From Sanderia malayensis (Eukaryota > Cnidaria > Scyphozoa > Semaeostomeae > Pelagiidae): a stretch of DNA of 64,000 nt. The DNA is taken from contig RQOL01000624.1 in assembly GCA_013076295.1 (NCBI GenBank), forward strand, positions 124,001 to 188,000. Reading direction: 5' to 3'. The notes under the pieces were generated by a model. It did not search any database. It was not told the DNA's origin and saw nothing but the letters and a program-made list of their open reading frames with translations. Numbering within the stretch: the stretch's first letter is position 1; each line of letters begins with the position of its first letter. Positions 30,280 through 40,269 of this stretch are shown piece after piece. The position numbers and the translations under genes were made by a program.

Positions 30280-32455
30280 ATGATGGCCGACCAAAGAAGT
30301 TTGGAGGAATGCTTGCGACAGTGTGTCAGAGAGGAGTTAAGAAGGTCGTCTTTGGCTCAAGGGCAGCAAAGCAATTTGATACAGAGGACAAGGCAGCTCA
30401 TCGCCTCATCTGCCACAGCTGTGTCGAGGAATTTGGCGGAACAGCATTCAACAAATCCGCCTAGGCCAAGCTCGAGTGTAGGCCTAGGCGGATCATGTTA
30501 TGCCGATTACAAGCAGCAACCTGCAAACTGCAACATCGCCAGGACTGAAGAGAACGAACGTCAGTGTCCCTGGGCATAATTTTCGCTTCAAGAAAAGGGG
30601 AAAGGCAGCTTCGAAAGCACAAGTTATACCCAAGAGTGTCTACCTTCTCAAAGAGACTGAGCAGCCTCAAGATCAAGATTACACTGTAGTTAACGAGATG
30701 GTTGTGTTGAAAGGACAGTTTGACTTATCATCTGATTTTACTGAAGATGATATTCGAGCTGAATTGGCTTCCTTGTTCAGTACAAACTGCCCCAGATTAA
30801 CCAACGGGACTTTGATTTTGTAAAAAGAGAAAGAAATACTATTTCATTGCCTGTAGTAAAGGATGACCATAAATGGGATTTTAAACATATCAAACATCTT
30901 TGTGGAAATGGAAGATTATATGTCAGGCTGAATGTCCCAAAACATACACTTGTTAGTCTCAGTGATGATGAGGAGATGGAACGAGCCCATCATGAAGATG
31001 TGCAGCCATCAAATGTAAGAGCAGCAGAACCAGGAGCAAGTGCAGAAGAACCCAAACCAGGAACAAGTGCAGAAGAACCCAAACCAGGAACAAGTACAGA
31101 AGAGCCCCAGCCAGGAACAAGTATGACGTCATCTGGATCCACATGTGTTGAAGAGTCTTCATTTTTCCAAGATGGCTTACAATCACTGTCCACCATTTTT
31201 CCCAACACAAGAACAGAACTGTTACGAGAATCTTTGATTTTTTAAGTGAGCCTAGGAGCTCTGTGGGACATGATAGTTTTGTAGGGAAAGATGATGAGGA
31301 TGCATGCCAGATTTTGCAGAGGCTGAAGAAAACCATGAAACCATACATATATGCAGAGAAAGTGCAAGTGTTTCGTGGCCAAAATGCAAGACTCACACCA
31401 ATTTATAGCAGTGAACATGTACTGACAGGCATTTTTGAAGTTCTTGGAAAGATGATTGCTCACAGTTTAGTGCAGGGTGGGCCAGGTTTTACTTACCTTG
31501 CCCCTGGAATATTTTGGTACATCGCTACTGGTGACCTCAGACAAGCCGTTGGAAGATCCTCATTTATTGATGTCGGGGATATTGAGCTGGCTGCATTTCT
31601 TGAAAGGGTATGTGAAGCTTTTTGCAAGTTAAACTCTTTCTTTTAAAAGGACCCCTTAAGAGAAGCAGGAACCATAATAGTAGTATCCCTGTATCGATAC
31701 CCCTGTATCAGAATCTCATTCTGAATCTGAATTTAGGTATCTGAATAATTGTTACTCTTTACTTTTGATTTATTCGTTCAAGTCTGATGATGTATGCAAA
31801 TATGAAAAATTCATGGATTTCACATTAGTATTATACATTGTTGGCTATATCTGTTCACATAATAGTAGTCATCTTAGTAAGGAACCATCATAGTAATCAT
31901 TTTTTACATTGTTTTCAGATCAAGGATGGTGGTACCAATGATCTTGTGGAGATTTTTGAAGATGAGAGCTTCTTGAGATTCATGCAGGAGTGTGGACAAA
32001 CAAGAAAACTAAATGTAAGTGCCACAGCTGTTGCATAATTTTTAGAAACATTAAATCCTACCCTTTAAACAAGATTTTTTTAAGAGTGTAAAAAGAAAAC
32101 AGGTTTCAATCGGCACAAAGCCTGTATTTTAATAGGAATTCACCACCTAAATAGTATTTTCTTTCAGGAAAAGAATAGAGAAGAAGTTGTTCAGTGCCTT
32201 GCCCTGCATGACACAATTATAAAGCATAAAGCAGGTCTCGACCAATTCAGAAATGGATTAAAGATCCTTGGCTTGCTCAAGGAAGTGGAAGCTGCTTCAA
32301 GTAAATTTGTGGCATTTTTTCATACACCAAGATGATGCTGTGTCTGCAAATTATGTGAAACAGTTACTAAAGCTTGAATTTTCTGAAGACCGCCAAATAC
32401 GTCAAGTGCAGCGATGGCTATTTTTGTTTATTGAGAATGCTTCTGAACAAACACT
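30280..32455 (+). pseudogene. HECT-type E3 ubiquitin ligase (G2E3-like), multi-exon, C-lobe lost
   Basis: The first frame starts at 30280 (or the Met one codon later) with a helical N-terminus. Frame changes occur near 30500, 30790 (CCCC), 31238 (T6) and 32315 (T6). A 10-residue repeat (EEPKPGTSAE) occupies about 31030-31120. The HECT N-lobe is recognisable from VFRGQNARLTPIYSSEHVL through GGPGFTYLAPGIFWYIATGD. Introns follow: donor after LER (31608), exon 31920-32013 (KDGGTNDLVEIFEDESFL), exon from 32167 (EKNREEVVQCLALHD). The last block (SANYVKQLLKLEFSEDR) is the end of the HECT linker, after which mariner sequence replaces the C-lobe with the catalytic Cys. HECT ligases transfer ubiquitin through that Cys, so this copy cannot act as read. 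Confidence 0.75.
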
Positions 32456-33600
32456 GGTCACACCAAAATTAACCAAATATTCAAAAACCGCAAGTCATAT
32501 CATCCTGAAATTTTTACAATTTCTCAAAATACTCTCCTTTAGCCTGTATGCACAATCGCATATGATAAAACCACATATCAAAACAATGGGCCCATTGTTC
32601 CTTAGTCAGGTCAGAAACAGCCTCTTTGTAGGCGCAAATTGCGTCATCGCAGCTGTCAAACCTTGTTCCACGAATTTTTTCTTTTACTGTTGGGAAGAGA
32701 AAGAAGTCGCAAGGTGCCAAATCAGGTGAATATGCCGGGTTGGGTCACTAGTTGGATGGAATTCTCCGACAACAAGTTGATCGTCAAAGCAGCTGTGTGA
32801 GTGGAAGCGTTGTCATGGTGCCAAAGCAGACCTCTCAAGCCAGTCCTTGGACGTTTATTTCGCCAAGCATCTAAAACCTGTGGTATGTAGTGATTAACGT
32901 ACCAATCTGCGTTCACTGTGCGACAATCTTCAAGTTGAATGGTTGCCACATGCCCCGTTTTTGAGAAAAATGATGCAACCATCTTTTTGCCGACACTTCG
33001 CGATCGCCGAAATTTTTGCGTTGGGTTCTCACCTGGAAAGATCTAAACAGAGGATTGACGTTTTGTCTCAGGGTCAAATTGGTAAATCACCTGTGACTAT
33101 ATCATAAACCCGTTTTGACTTTCCTTCATCAAATTTCTGGAGCATAAATTGGCACCAATTAACTCGGTGGTCCTTTTGCTGATCGGTCAAGCAATGTGGT
33201 ACCCAGCGGGCAGTCACTTTCCGAACTTGCAGTTTTTCGTGCAAAATTGTGTGTACTGCTGCTGATCCGATCTTTAAACTATCCTGCAGCATGGAATAAG
33301 TCATTCGACCATCTTCTTGAAGCATTTTCTCCACAGTGGCAACTGTTTCTGGAACAACAGCTGTCGGTGGCCTTCCCGGATGGGCCTCATCTTTAAGACT
33401 CTCCCTCCCTCTTTTGCATTCGGCATACCATCGAAAAACTGTTGCTCTTGAAGGGGCAATATCTTCAAATGTCTGAAAAGGTTGAGTCTTAAAATCATAA
33501 TAAATCATCGCGCGAAAATCACGTCTTTCAAGCTCCAATTTGCACACACCTGAATATCCCAAGCACTAGATTTCAAAATATTATATAAATTTCTTCGCGG
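32456..33600 (-). mobile_element. mariner relic within the HECT-bearing transposon
   Basis: A broken mariner transposase on the minus strand occupies 33562-32514. Terminal inverted repeats and a TA duplication could not be resolved by eye, so the limits are approximate. It begins exactly where HECT coding sequence stops. Confidence 0.65.
32514..33562 (-). pseudogene. mariner transposase, frameshifted
   Basis: Frame 33562-33074 has the N-terminal paired helix-turn-helix (IAPSRATVFRWYAECKRG, and RPPTAVVPETVATVEKML). Frame 32982-32722 carries the first part of the catalytic core with HHDNASTHTA, and frame 32720-32514 continues with LAPCDFFLFPTVKEKIRG. A 1-nt shift lies near 32725. A further break near 33020 separates the N-terminal and core parts. 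The DNASTH and SPDLAPCDFFLFP motifs are those of SETMAR-type mariners. Confidence 0.88.
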
Positions 33601-33619
33601 GCAAGAAATTAACAAAATT

Positions 33620-34576
33620 TACAAAATACAGATGAAATAGATTGCTTAACGTACTAGCAAATTTTCGAAACAATTTCTCAAGCGGTTAATGAATATCTCA
33701 ATAATTTTTGAGTGGCCTATGCTTCCACATGCACACTTGATTTGAAGATTCCTGTCAGCTTTGATGACTACTTGCACTTTGAAAGCAGCATGATTGCAAT
33801 GATGAAAGGTAAAGCGTACAATACAGCGTAACATTTCTTGAGCTCACTTTATTTCATGCTTACATTTATAATCTTTTGTTTCAAGGTTCTTAGGATGCTT
33901 CGAAGTTTCTGAGTTACAAAATTTCTGAGCAACAGAAATTTCTACCTTATTAAGCAAAATTGGGGGTGGAACCTAAAGGAAGGTCAATCATTTAATGTTG
34001 ATCAATTTTGAGGACTGATAATGCAAGCTTTTTAAGCAAATATACAAAAATAAAGAAATCATAGATTTTGGATTCTTAAAATTGAGGCATGAGTAATGAA
34101 GGACATACTAAATTTCAGGTGGTTTTTTTAAAGGAGTTTTTAAAAGTTATTCCATGATTAAGTCACACCCGTAATTGCGCATAATAAGGTGGTTTGGAAC
34201 TTACGTGCCTGAAATTTTATATCTTTGTAGAGCAAGCTTTTTAGTTCAGTTACTTGTTGCTTAGAAAACGTGTTTTGTTATTTAGATTACAGTTCAGTTT
34301 GCTGCCAACGACATATGATTTGGCAAAATGCATCAACGAATGTTTATCTCATTCCAATCTTACGTTAAATGCAGAAATTTTCGTGTGTTTTCAATTTCGT
34401 GGTTCGAAATTTTGGAATTTTGCGCGGTTTTCATTTTTGAAAATATTTAATATTGAAATTGATGAAAATGCATAAAAATTACAATTTCGCAGTTTTTATT
34501 TTCGAGATTTTCAAAACAGAGTTTTTGGAAATTTGTAATAGCGAAAATGTCTGCCTTTAAGGTATCCTGTTTGTCA
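33620..34576. other. Non-coding interior of the HECT-bearing transposon
   Basis: Only short ORFs without family motifs. The HECT C-lobe that should lie between the mariner and the integrase was searched for by eye on the plus strand and not found, so it may have been deleted or may be too decayed to see. Confidence 0.4.
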
Positions 34577-36060
34577 TTAGTGAGCTAGGGATGATTCTAC
34601 AATATTTAAAGCTCTCAAATAAATGTCAATTCCGAAACTGTCCGAGTTTTCACATGGGTCAATCTCAGTTCTTAACTGTTCCAAGATATGATCTGGGAGG
34701 TTGGGGTCAGCATCCAGTACTTCAACCAATGAAAGTCCGTCATCATTTGGCGTGGGTGCGCATGGATCATATCCATTCCACTCTACTTCACCTGAGGATG
34801 ACTCGACAACGTCAGAAACACCAACATTTTCATGATTTCGAATGTCCAAGACTCCATTCTCCCAAATTTGGTGGGGCAACCAGTTGCGAGCTGTGCACAT
34901 GAGATGATTGTTCCAAGATGCAACAAAATTGTTCAGAGCTCTGTTTATTCTCGGACGGAAGACAAAATGGAGAATGAATTTGTGAATCTCATCACCTATG
35001 TTCAAGACCCCAGACTCTTCCATTGATTGGAAAGTATAGTAAAAAAGGTGGCACACCATGCAAAAAACATCACGTCACAAGCGCTCAATGTGCTGGTTGT
35101 GCACTGAGGATCCAGGTAAGTACCTCCCCCCGTTTTCTCCTCTAAACTCCTCCATCATTGCCCAGATGCCAACATTCTCTCCCCCTTTATCAGTTCTAAC
35201 TCAGGATGGGCATCCAAAATTTCGAGTGGCTTCCAAAAACAATTCGATGACAGTATCACTTTTATTGTTAGTTGAGCATTCAAGGTAAACAATGAATCTG
35301 GAAAAACCATCTATTGCTCCATGAATAACGAATCCCCGTGTGACTAGGCTATGATGACCATCTGCATGCCATGGACTATTCGGACCTGCAACCGAATATC
35401 GCCGCCAAAAAACGACAACAGACCACCTGAACCTGGAACTACCTGGATCCACACGAACAATACTTGCTCTGACCCTCCGGCATTGTACCCTCAAGCCAAA
35501 TGATTTCAAATGCCTACTGATGATTGAATAGCCAACCAGTGTGCCATGTCGCTGCATAAACTGACTAACCTTTGCATCTAGCTCTTCATCAGATATACGG
35601 GAGTAACCGGTAACGTCTTGCAAACCAAATTTGACTACTCTTTTTCTGATTGTCCAACGAGAAACAAGCAACACCTCGGCTATTTGCGACCATGTGAATC
35701 CTATAGATCTCAACTGCAAAAGGACCTCTTCGCTTATCTTAAATTTTGGCCCACCAGCATGTACACTTTGAAGCAACGGAGGTACATCAAGCGAATAAAT
35801 TGCAACATTGGAGCAACAATCAGAAGATGCATTTCTCCAGCCGGCTAAGAACAACCGAATATTTCTCAAAATTGTCGCGAGGACTTGCCCAGATTCACTT
35901 TCTCCTGGCACCAGCGAGATCACTACTGCAAAACACTAACTGCATCCTCTAAGTGCAGACCTCATACTTCTCTTTGCTGCTCAGTGGTAGCATTCTCTGC
36001 TTCATCAAGCGCTTGTGTGAGTAATTGAAAGAAATTCCCCCAATCTTGCTCCGCCATCAT
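34577..36060 (-). pseudogene. DDE integrase-type transposase (IS3EU-like), one in-frame TGA
   Basis: A possible start at 36060 (MMAEQDWGNFFQLL) leads, after a frame change or tiny intron near 35960, into 35923-35201. This part has a helix-turn-helix (GFTWSQIAEVLLVSRWTIRKRV) and the start of an integrase core (NSPWHADGHHSLV, FVIHGAIDGFSRFIVYL). A TGA at 35203-35201 interrupts it. The frame then continues with VRTDKGGENVGIW, the second catalytic Asp, and on to HNQHIERLRRDVF, ending at 34577. The core is the integrase type found in many invertebrate and fish transposons. It is convergent with the HECT gene and lies inside the same inverted repeats. Confidence 0.8.
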
Positions 36061-36099
36061 TAAAGCTAGTGTTCATTTTAACCTAAATTTTAGCACCAA

Positions 36100-36330
36100 A
36101 AACAAGGAACATGGCATCATGGCATTTGTTGACAATGACAAACGTTTGTTGACAATGAAAAATGTTTGTTGACATTGAATTGTACCCTTGAAGCTGAATT
36201 GTACCCTTGAAGTTGAATTGTGCCCATGAAGTTGAATTGTACCCTTGAATGTGAATTGTACCCTTGAAGCTGAATTCTACCCTTGAAGTTGAAATGTACC
36301 CTTGAAGTGGAAGTGTTTCCTTGTTGAAGT
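36100..36330. repeat. Subterminal short repeats, right end of IS3EU-like element
   Basis: Three TTTGTTGACAATGA units followed by about eight units of the type AATTGTACCCTTGAAG. They are inverted relative to 30040-30215 and form part of the long terminal inverted repeat. Confidence 0.85.
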
Positions 36331-36485
36331 TGAGTGTTTTATCTCGATTGTGGTTTCATTCGTTGATTTTATTGAAAAGTCTACCCTTGGTGCTAAACTT
36401 AATTCTTGACTTTGAAAATAGCTATTGAATTGTTGTGCAATTTTATTTTCTTGCATTTTGCACCATTCGGCCTACCATACCCACT

Positions 36486-37033
36486 TGCTTTTGCTTGTAA
36501 ACCTATGAATTTTTCAAAAAATTACAGTAAGGTGTTTTCTTCCGCATAAAAAACCAAAAAAGCAGCAAACACTCACCTCAACCTTTTTGACTTGCTGAGG
36601 GTTCACTTCGGTTCGCAAAACGTGGAAACATGGCAGTATATGACCACTCATTACCAGTTTTTCTCGGGCCCAGACTCTTTGTTGATTGAATTGAATTGTT
36701 GAGAAAATATTGCTGACTCATTCTCGACGATGTGAAAACTCTGCGCGATCCGCCGTGGGCAATGTTCATACAAATAAGCAGCTGCAGTTAAGACTCTATG
36801 TGGTCGAACATTCTCATAGCTGTAATAATGTTTATAAGACAATCTTCTTTTGAATTTAACTGGGACAGTTTCTGATTCAGATAACAACCTTGGCAGCTTG
36901 CTTACAGTTGAATTAACACCTGCAGGTACATTAAAAATGCATCCACTTATGCTGAGCTGATTACCTTGTGGTAATTCTCTTATTTGCATGAATGGAATGC
37001 GAGGTGAAATTAATCTTTCTTCAAATGGAGTTA
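36486..37033 (-). pseudogene. Helitron DUF6570 fragment, cut by Harbinger copy 2
   Basis: Reading minus from 37033, the frame gives a start of the domain (PFEERLISPRIPFMQIRELP), then GGQ-like NQLSISGCIFNVPAGVNSTV and KFKRRLSYKHYYSYENVRPH, ending in a stop near 36651. This is the DUF6570 block of Helitron proteins, of a different subtype from that at 27729-28278. It starts exactly at the TTA duplication of the Harbinger element, so the insertion split it. Confidence 0.7.
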
Positions 37034-38462
37034 GGGGCCGATTATATGAGAGTTTCAGCCCGGGCTGGAATTTCAGCCCAGCTAGACGAGGTGAAATTGG
37101 CGTGCGATTATATGAGAGCTTTCAGCCCGGGCTGGAATTAACTACAGTTTTCGCGCCAGATCGTTCGAGTTTCAAACTTCAAAATGGCTTCCCAAAAAAT
37201 GGCGCCGAAAATGTTATCCTTCTACGTTCTCCAATTCGGCGCCTTATTAGCTCTGAATTTTCAACTTTACGGACTCATAATGACGTACAAGATGTTTGCT
37301 CATAGGAATAACCTGATACTGGCATCTTTTTTATCATCGAGGCAAAGTAAACTGAAAAGGAAAAGGAAGCATGCCCTAGCTCGACAGCTACGCCGAAAGC
37401 AAGATCAGTGTGGTTTCAGAAAGGCAGAACAGATCAGTGGTGGCAGAATATGTTGGGTGAGAATGCTACTGACAGCAACTGGAAGAAGAATTTTCGCATG
37501 ACAAGAGACTGTTTTTATGAAATTGCAGCCCTACTAGATCCATTTATTGCTCCAAAACATGGTTCCCCAAACCATCGCCTGCTTTCAACAGAGAAGAAGC
37601 TAGCCATAAAATTCTATTACCTTAAGGATACCGGGTCGCTTTGGATGACTGCAAACACTTTTGGTGTCCATCAGTGTACATGCTCTAAGACCATAATTGA
37701 TGTTTGCAATGCAATCAATAAACACTTAGGCCCGACATATCTACATTTACCTAGATCCAAAGATGAAATGAGGGAAAAAGTTTTGGAATATGAGGTACAA
37801 TTTGGAATGACGCAAGCTTTTGGCTCCATAGATGGAACACATGTTCCAATTAAAAGGCCTCCCAAGAATTCTCAAGAGTTTTTTAACTACAAGCAGTTCT
37901 TTTCGTTAAACATCCAAGCAGTCTGTGACAGTAAAGGTATCTTCATTGATGTAGATTGCAGGTGGCCAGGATCTGTGCATGATGCCAAGGTGTTTGCAAA
38001 TTCCAGCATAAGTGATAAACTGAAAAATGGAAAATTGCCCAAGATTTACAAGATACTAATTCCTGGTTATGAAGCCATACCAAATTACCTCATTGGTGAC
38101 CCAGCATACCCCCTAACACCTTTCTGCATGAAAGAGTTTCAAACATGCACAACAAATGAACAAGTATTGTTTAACAACATGTTAAGATCAGCCCGGAACA
38201 AAATAGAGTGTGCCTTTGGTAGGCTTAAAGCTCGTTGGAGATTTCAAACTCGAAAAGTTGACTTGAAATTTGAAATGGTGCCCACAGTCTGCTACACATG
38301 CTTTGTCTTACATAATTTCCTTGAAATGAAAAAAATGCCAATTGATGAGGATGCAGTCCAGGGGCAGAAACTGAGACATCAGATTGAAGAAGAAAATGCT
38401 GCAAATATACCTGATCCAATTTATTCTCTTTACATTCTGCATCCCACTCTCATTATTGTTAA
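37034..38462 (+). mobile_element. PIF/Harbinger element 2, right half lost
   Basis: The left end GGGGCCGATTATATGAGAG follows TTA (37031-37033), the expected duplication. A direct repeat of GATTATATGAGAG plus TTTCAGCCCGGGCTGG occurs at about 37040 and 37106. The transposase runs rightward. At 38463 the sequence switches to the inverted 3' end of a Helitron, and no right Harbinger end was found. Confidence 0.7.
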
Positions 38463-38466
38463 CTAG
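37184..38466 (+). pseudogene. PIF/Harbinger transposase 2 (DDE_Tnp_4), one frameshift
   Basis: Two frames (37184 to about 37405, then 37408-38466) join at a 1-nt shift. The main frame has the helix-turn-helix region (FRMTRDCFYEIAALLDPFI, then WMTANTFGVHQCTCSKTI), the catalytic Asp in GSIDGTHVPIKRP, PGSVHDAKVF, the second Asp in LIGDPAYPL and the Glu in IECAFGRLKARWRF. All catalytic residues are present. The last codons GTT AAC TAG use the TAG of the Helitron end CTAG, so the natural C-terminus may be slightly shortened. Confidence 0.88.
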
Positions 38467-40096
38467 GGGTCATCACTCGCTTCGCTCGTTCGCCCCTGCC
38501 CGTCAAGTAAAAAAGGCTTAATCTGGTTGGCGCACTTCGTGCGCTGCATTCGCTCATGCTCATGCCCCTTTCAATCCCACGTACAATGGGTTAGCTCGCT
38601 GCGCTCGCCTATGGTTGGCGCACTTCGTGCGCTGCATTCGCTGACGCTCATGCCCCTTTCAACCCCACGTACAATGGGTTAGCTCGCTGTGCTCGCCTGT
38701 CTATCTATTATCAAGAAACATTGACTGATAGGCCGCACTTCGTGCGCCGCATTCGTCTACGCTCATGCCCCTTTCAACCACACGTACAATGGGTTAGCTC
38801 GCTACACTCGCCTGTCTATCTATTATCAAGCAACATTGACTGATAGGGCACACTTCGTGTGCTGCATTCGCGTACGCTCATGCCCCTTTCAACCCCACGT
38901 ACAATGGGTTAGTTCGCTGCGCTCGCCTGTCTATTTATTATCAAGAAACATTGACTGCTAGGGTGCACTTCGTGGGCTGCATTCGCTTACGCTCATGCCC
39001 CTGTCAACCCCACTTACAATGGCTTAGCTCGCTGCGCTCGCCTGTCTATCTCTTAGCAAGAAACATTGCCTGCTAGGGCGCACTTCGTGCGCTGCATTCG
39101 CTTAAGCTCATGCCCCTTTCAACCCCACGTACAATGGGTTAGCTTGCTGAGCTCGCCTGTCTATCTACTATCAAGAAACATTGATTGATAGGGCGCACTT
39201 CGTGCGCTGCATTTGCTTACGCTCATGCCCCTTTCAACCCCACGTACAATGGGTTAGCTCGCTGTGCTCACCTGTCTATCTATTATCAAGAAACATTGAC
39301 TGATAGGCCGCACTTCGTGCGCCGCATTCGTCTACGCTCACGCCCCTTTCAACCACACGTACAATGGGTTAGCTCGCTGCGCTCGTCTGTAGTTGGCGCA
39401 CTTCTTGCGCAGCATTCGCTAATGCTCATGCCTCTGCCTATGCAACAGTTTGGCTCGCTGCGCCCGCCTGATAACCCCTTATCATAATTTGTTGATTGAA
39501 ATTTTGGGCTTGTTTACATTAAGCCTAAGTGTTGCAAGCATGCTGAAGCAACAATGGCGGTTGCCTACCACCTAAACTACAACTATCTCACTCGAAAAAC
39601 AAAAAAAAGCTATCACCTGTGTACTCAATTGTCTCGTGTAATTTTTCAGAGGTCTCTCAAGCAAATAGCAAGGCTTTACAAAGATAATTCAGGTCGTAAA
39701 ACACTTGGAAAGGCGCCCAGTTATCCTTTGTGTGCAAAACAAAAACACGTGTCTTCTCCAAACGTACCTGCTGTTCAAACCGAGGGCTAATTTGCATGAT
39801 AACCAAAAACGCGTGACTCTTCACGTCAAGTCACGAAGAAGGCAATCAAATTACAGCAAAAGGCAAAACGGGTCACATGAACAGCGAATGCCTTGTTCGA
39901 AAATAGAGTTCGCGACACGAATTTGGAAGTTTCGCCAGCGTAAACCGTGGTTTTTTCGTGATAGCACAAGTATCAGAATAATTAATGGAATAATTGAAAA
40001 ATTTGGAAGAAAATCGAAAAAAAAATCCATCAACCTGGTTAAATTAATAAACTAAGCATTCAGTGTGAATATCATTGCCATATATCCACATACAAA
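38463..40096 (-). mobile_element. Helitron tail on the minus strand, 5' end not found
   Basis: CTAG at 38463-38466 is followed by the exact inverse of the 3' end at 17946-17976 (GGGGTCATCACTCGC, then TTCGCTCGTTCGCC). This places a Helitron 3' terminus here on the minus strand, after an A as required. Rightward is an array of hairpin units (38480-39470) and then a body block (39780-39970) that is the inverse of 8580-8800. Similarity fades near 40096. No TC terminus was seen, so the element is truncated. Confidence 0.75.
38480..39470. repeat. Tandem multi-hairpin repeat, about 8-9 units of 90-120 bp
   Basis: Each unit contains GCGCACTTCGTGCGC (perfect 6-bp stem), TGCATTCGC, GCTCATGCCCCTTTCAACCC, CACGTACAATGGGTTAG and CTCGCTGCGCTCGCC (second stem). 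The longer version adds TCTATCTATTATCAAGAAAC and ATTGACTGATAGG. It matches single units in the other Helitron copies at 44.1-44.7, 47.4-47.6 and 50.3-50.6 kb. Confidence 0.92.
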
Positions 40097-40269
40097 AAAG
40101 CCTTTGTGGTCACACGGTTGACTTTGTGATCGTCATGATGCTTCGAGTCGTCGACCTCCTTTTGAAAACATGCCTCTCTTGAGGTTTTTCCCGCCAATTA
40201 AACTTTCAGAGGGAAAGCGGGGAAGGTGATTGATTAAACACGTGAGTGCAGTGGAAGGACCGGTGAGTC

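Larger units (their letters stand above)
29986..36479. mobile_element. IS3EU-like DNA transposon carrying a HECT E3 ligase gene, TSD CCCACT
   Basis: Both ends read TATGGTAGGCC inward, and the inverted match continues past ATGGTGCAAAAT and AAAATAAAATTGCAC for about 80 bp. Exact 6-bp duplications CCCACT flank it (29980-29985, 36480-36485). Inside the termini are short repeats of the type ACTTCAAGGGTACAATTCA (left, about 5) and its inverse (right, about 8). Two convergent genes lie inside: a HECT ligase on the plus strand and a DDE integrase on the minus strand. The 6-bp duplication and integrase type fit the IS3EU superfamily. A mariner relic (about 32456-33600) lies inside. Confidence 0.8.

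Noticed and set aside
30280..32455. HECT gene as a host gene interrupted by transposons
   Set aside because: The 6-bp duplication and terminal repeats enclose both HECT and integrase genes, so transport inside the element is the simpler reading. A host origin before capture remains possible.
33646..33834. Short minus-strand ORF with Cys residues near the mariner
   Set aside because: It is 62 codons with no recognisable family. It could be part of a decayed exon but this cannot be supported.
38480..39470. Regularly spaced palindromic repeats resembling a CRISPR array
   Set aside because: The spacers are themselves repeated, the unit is part of a Helitron tail and the genome is eukaryotic.
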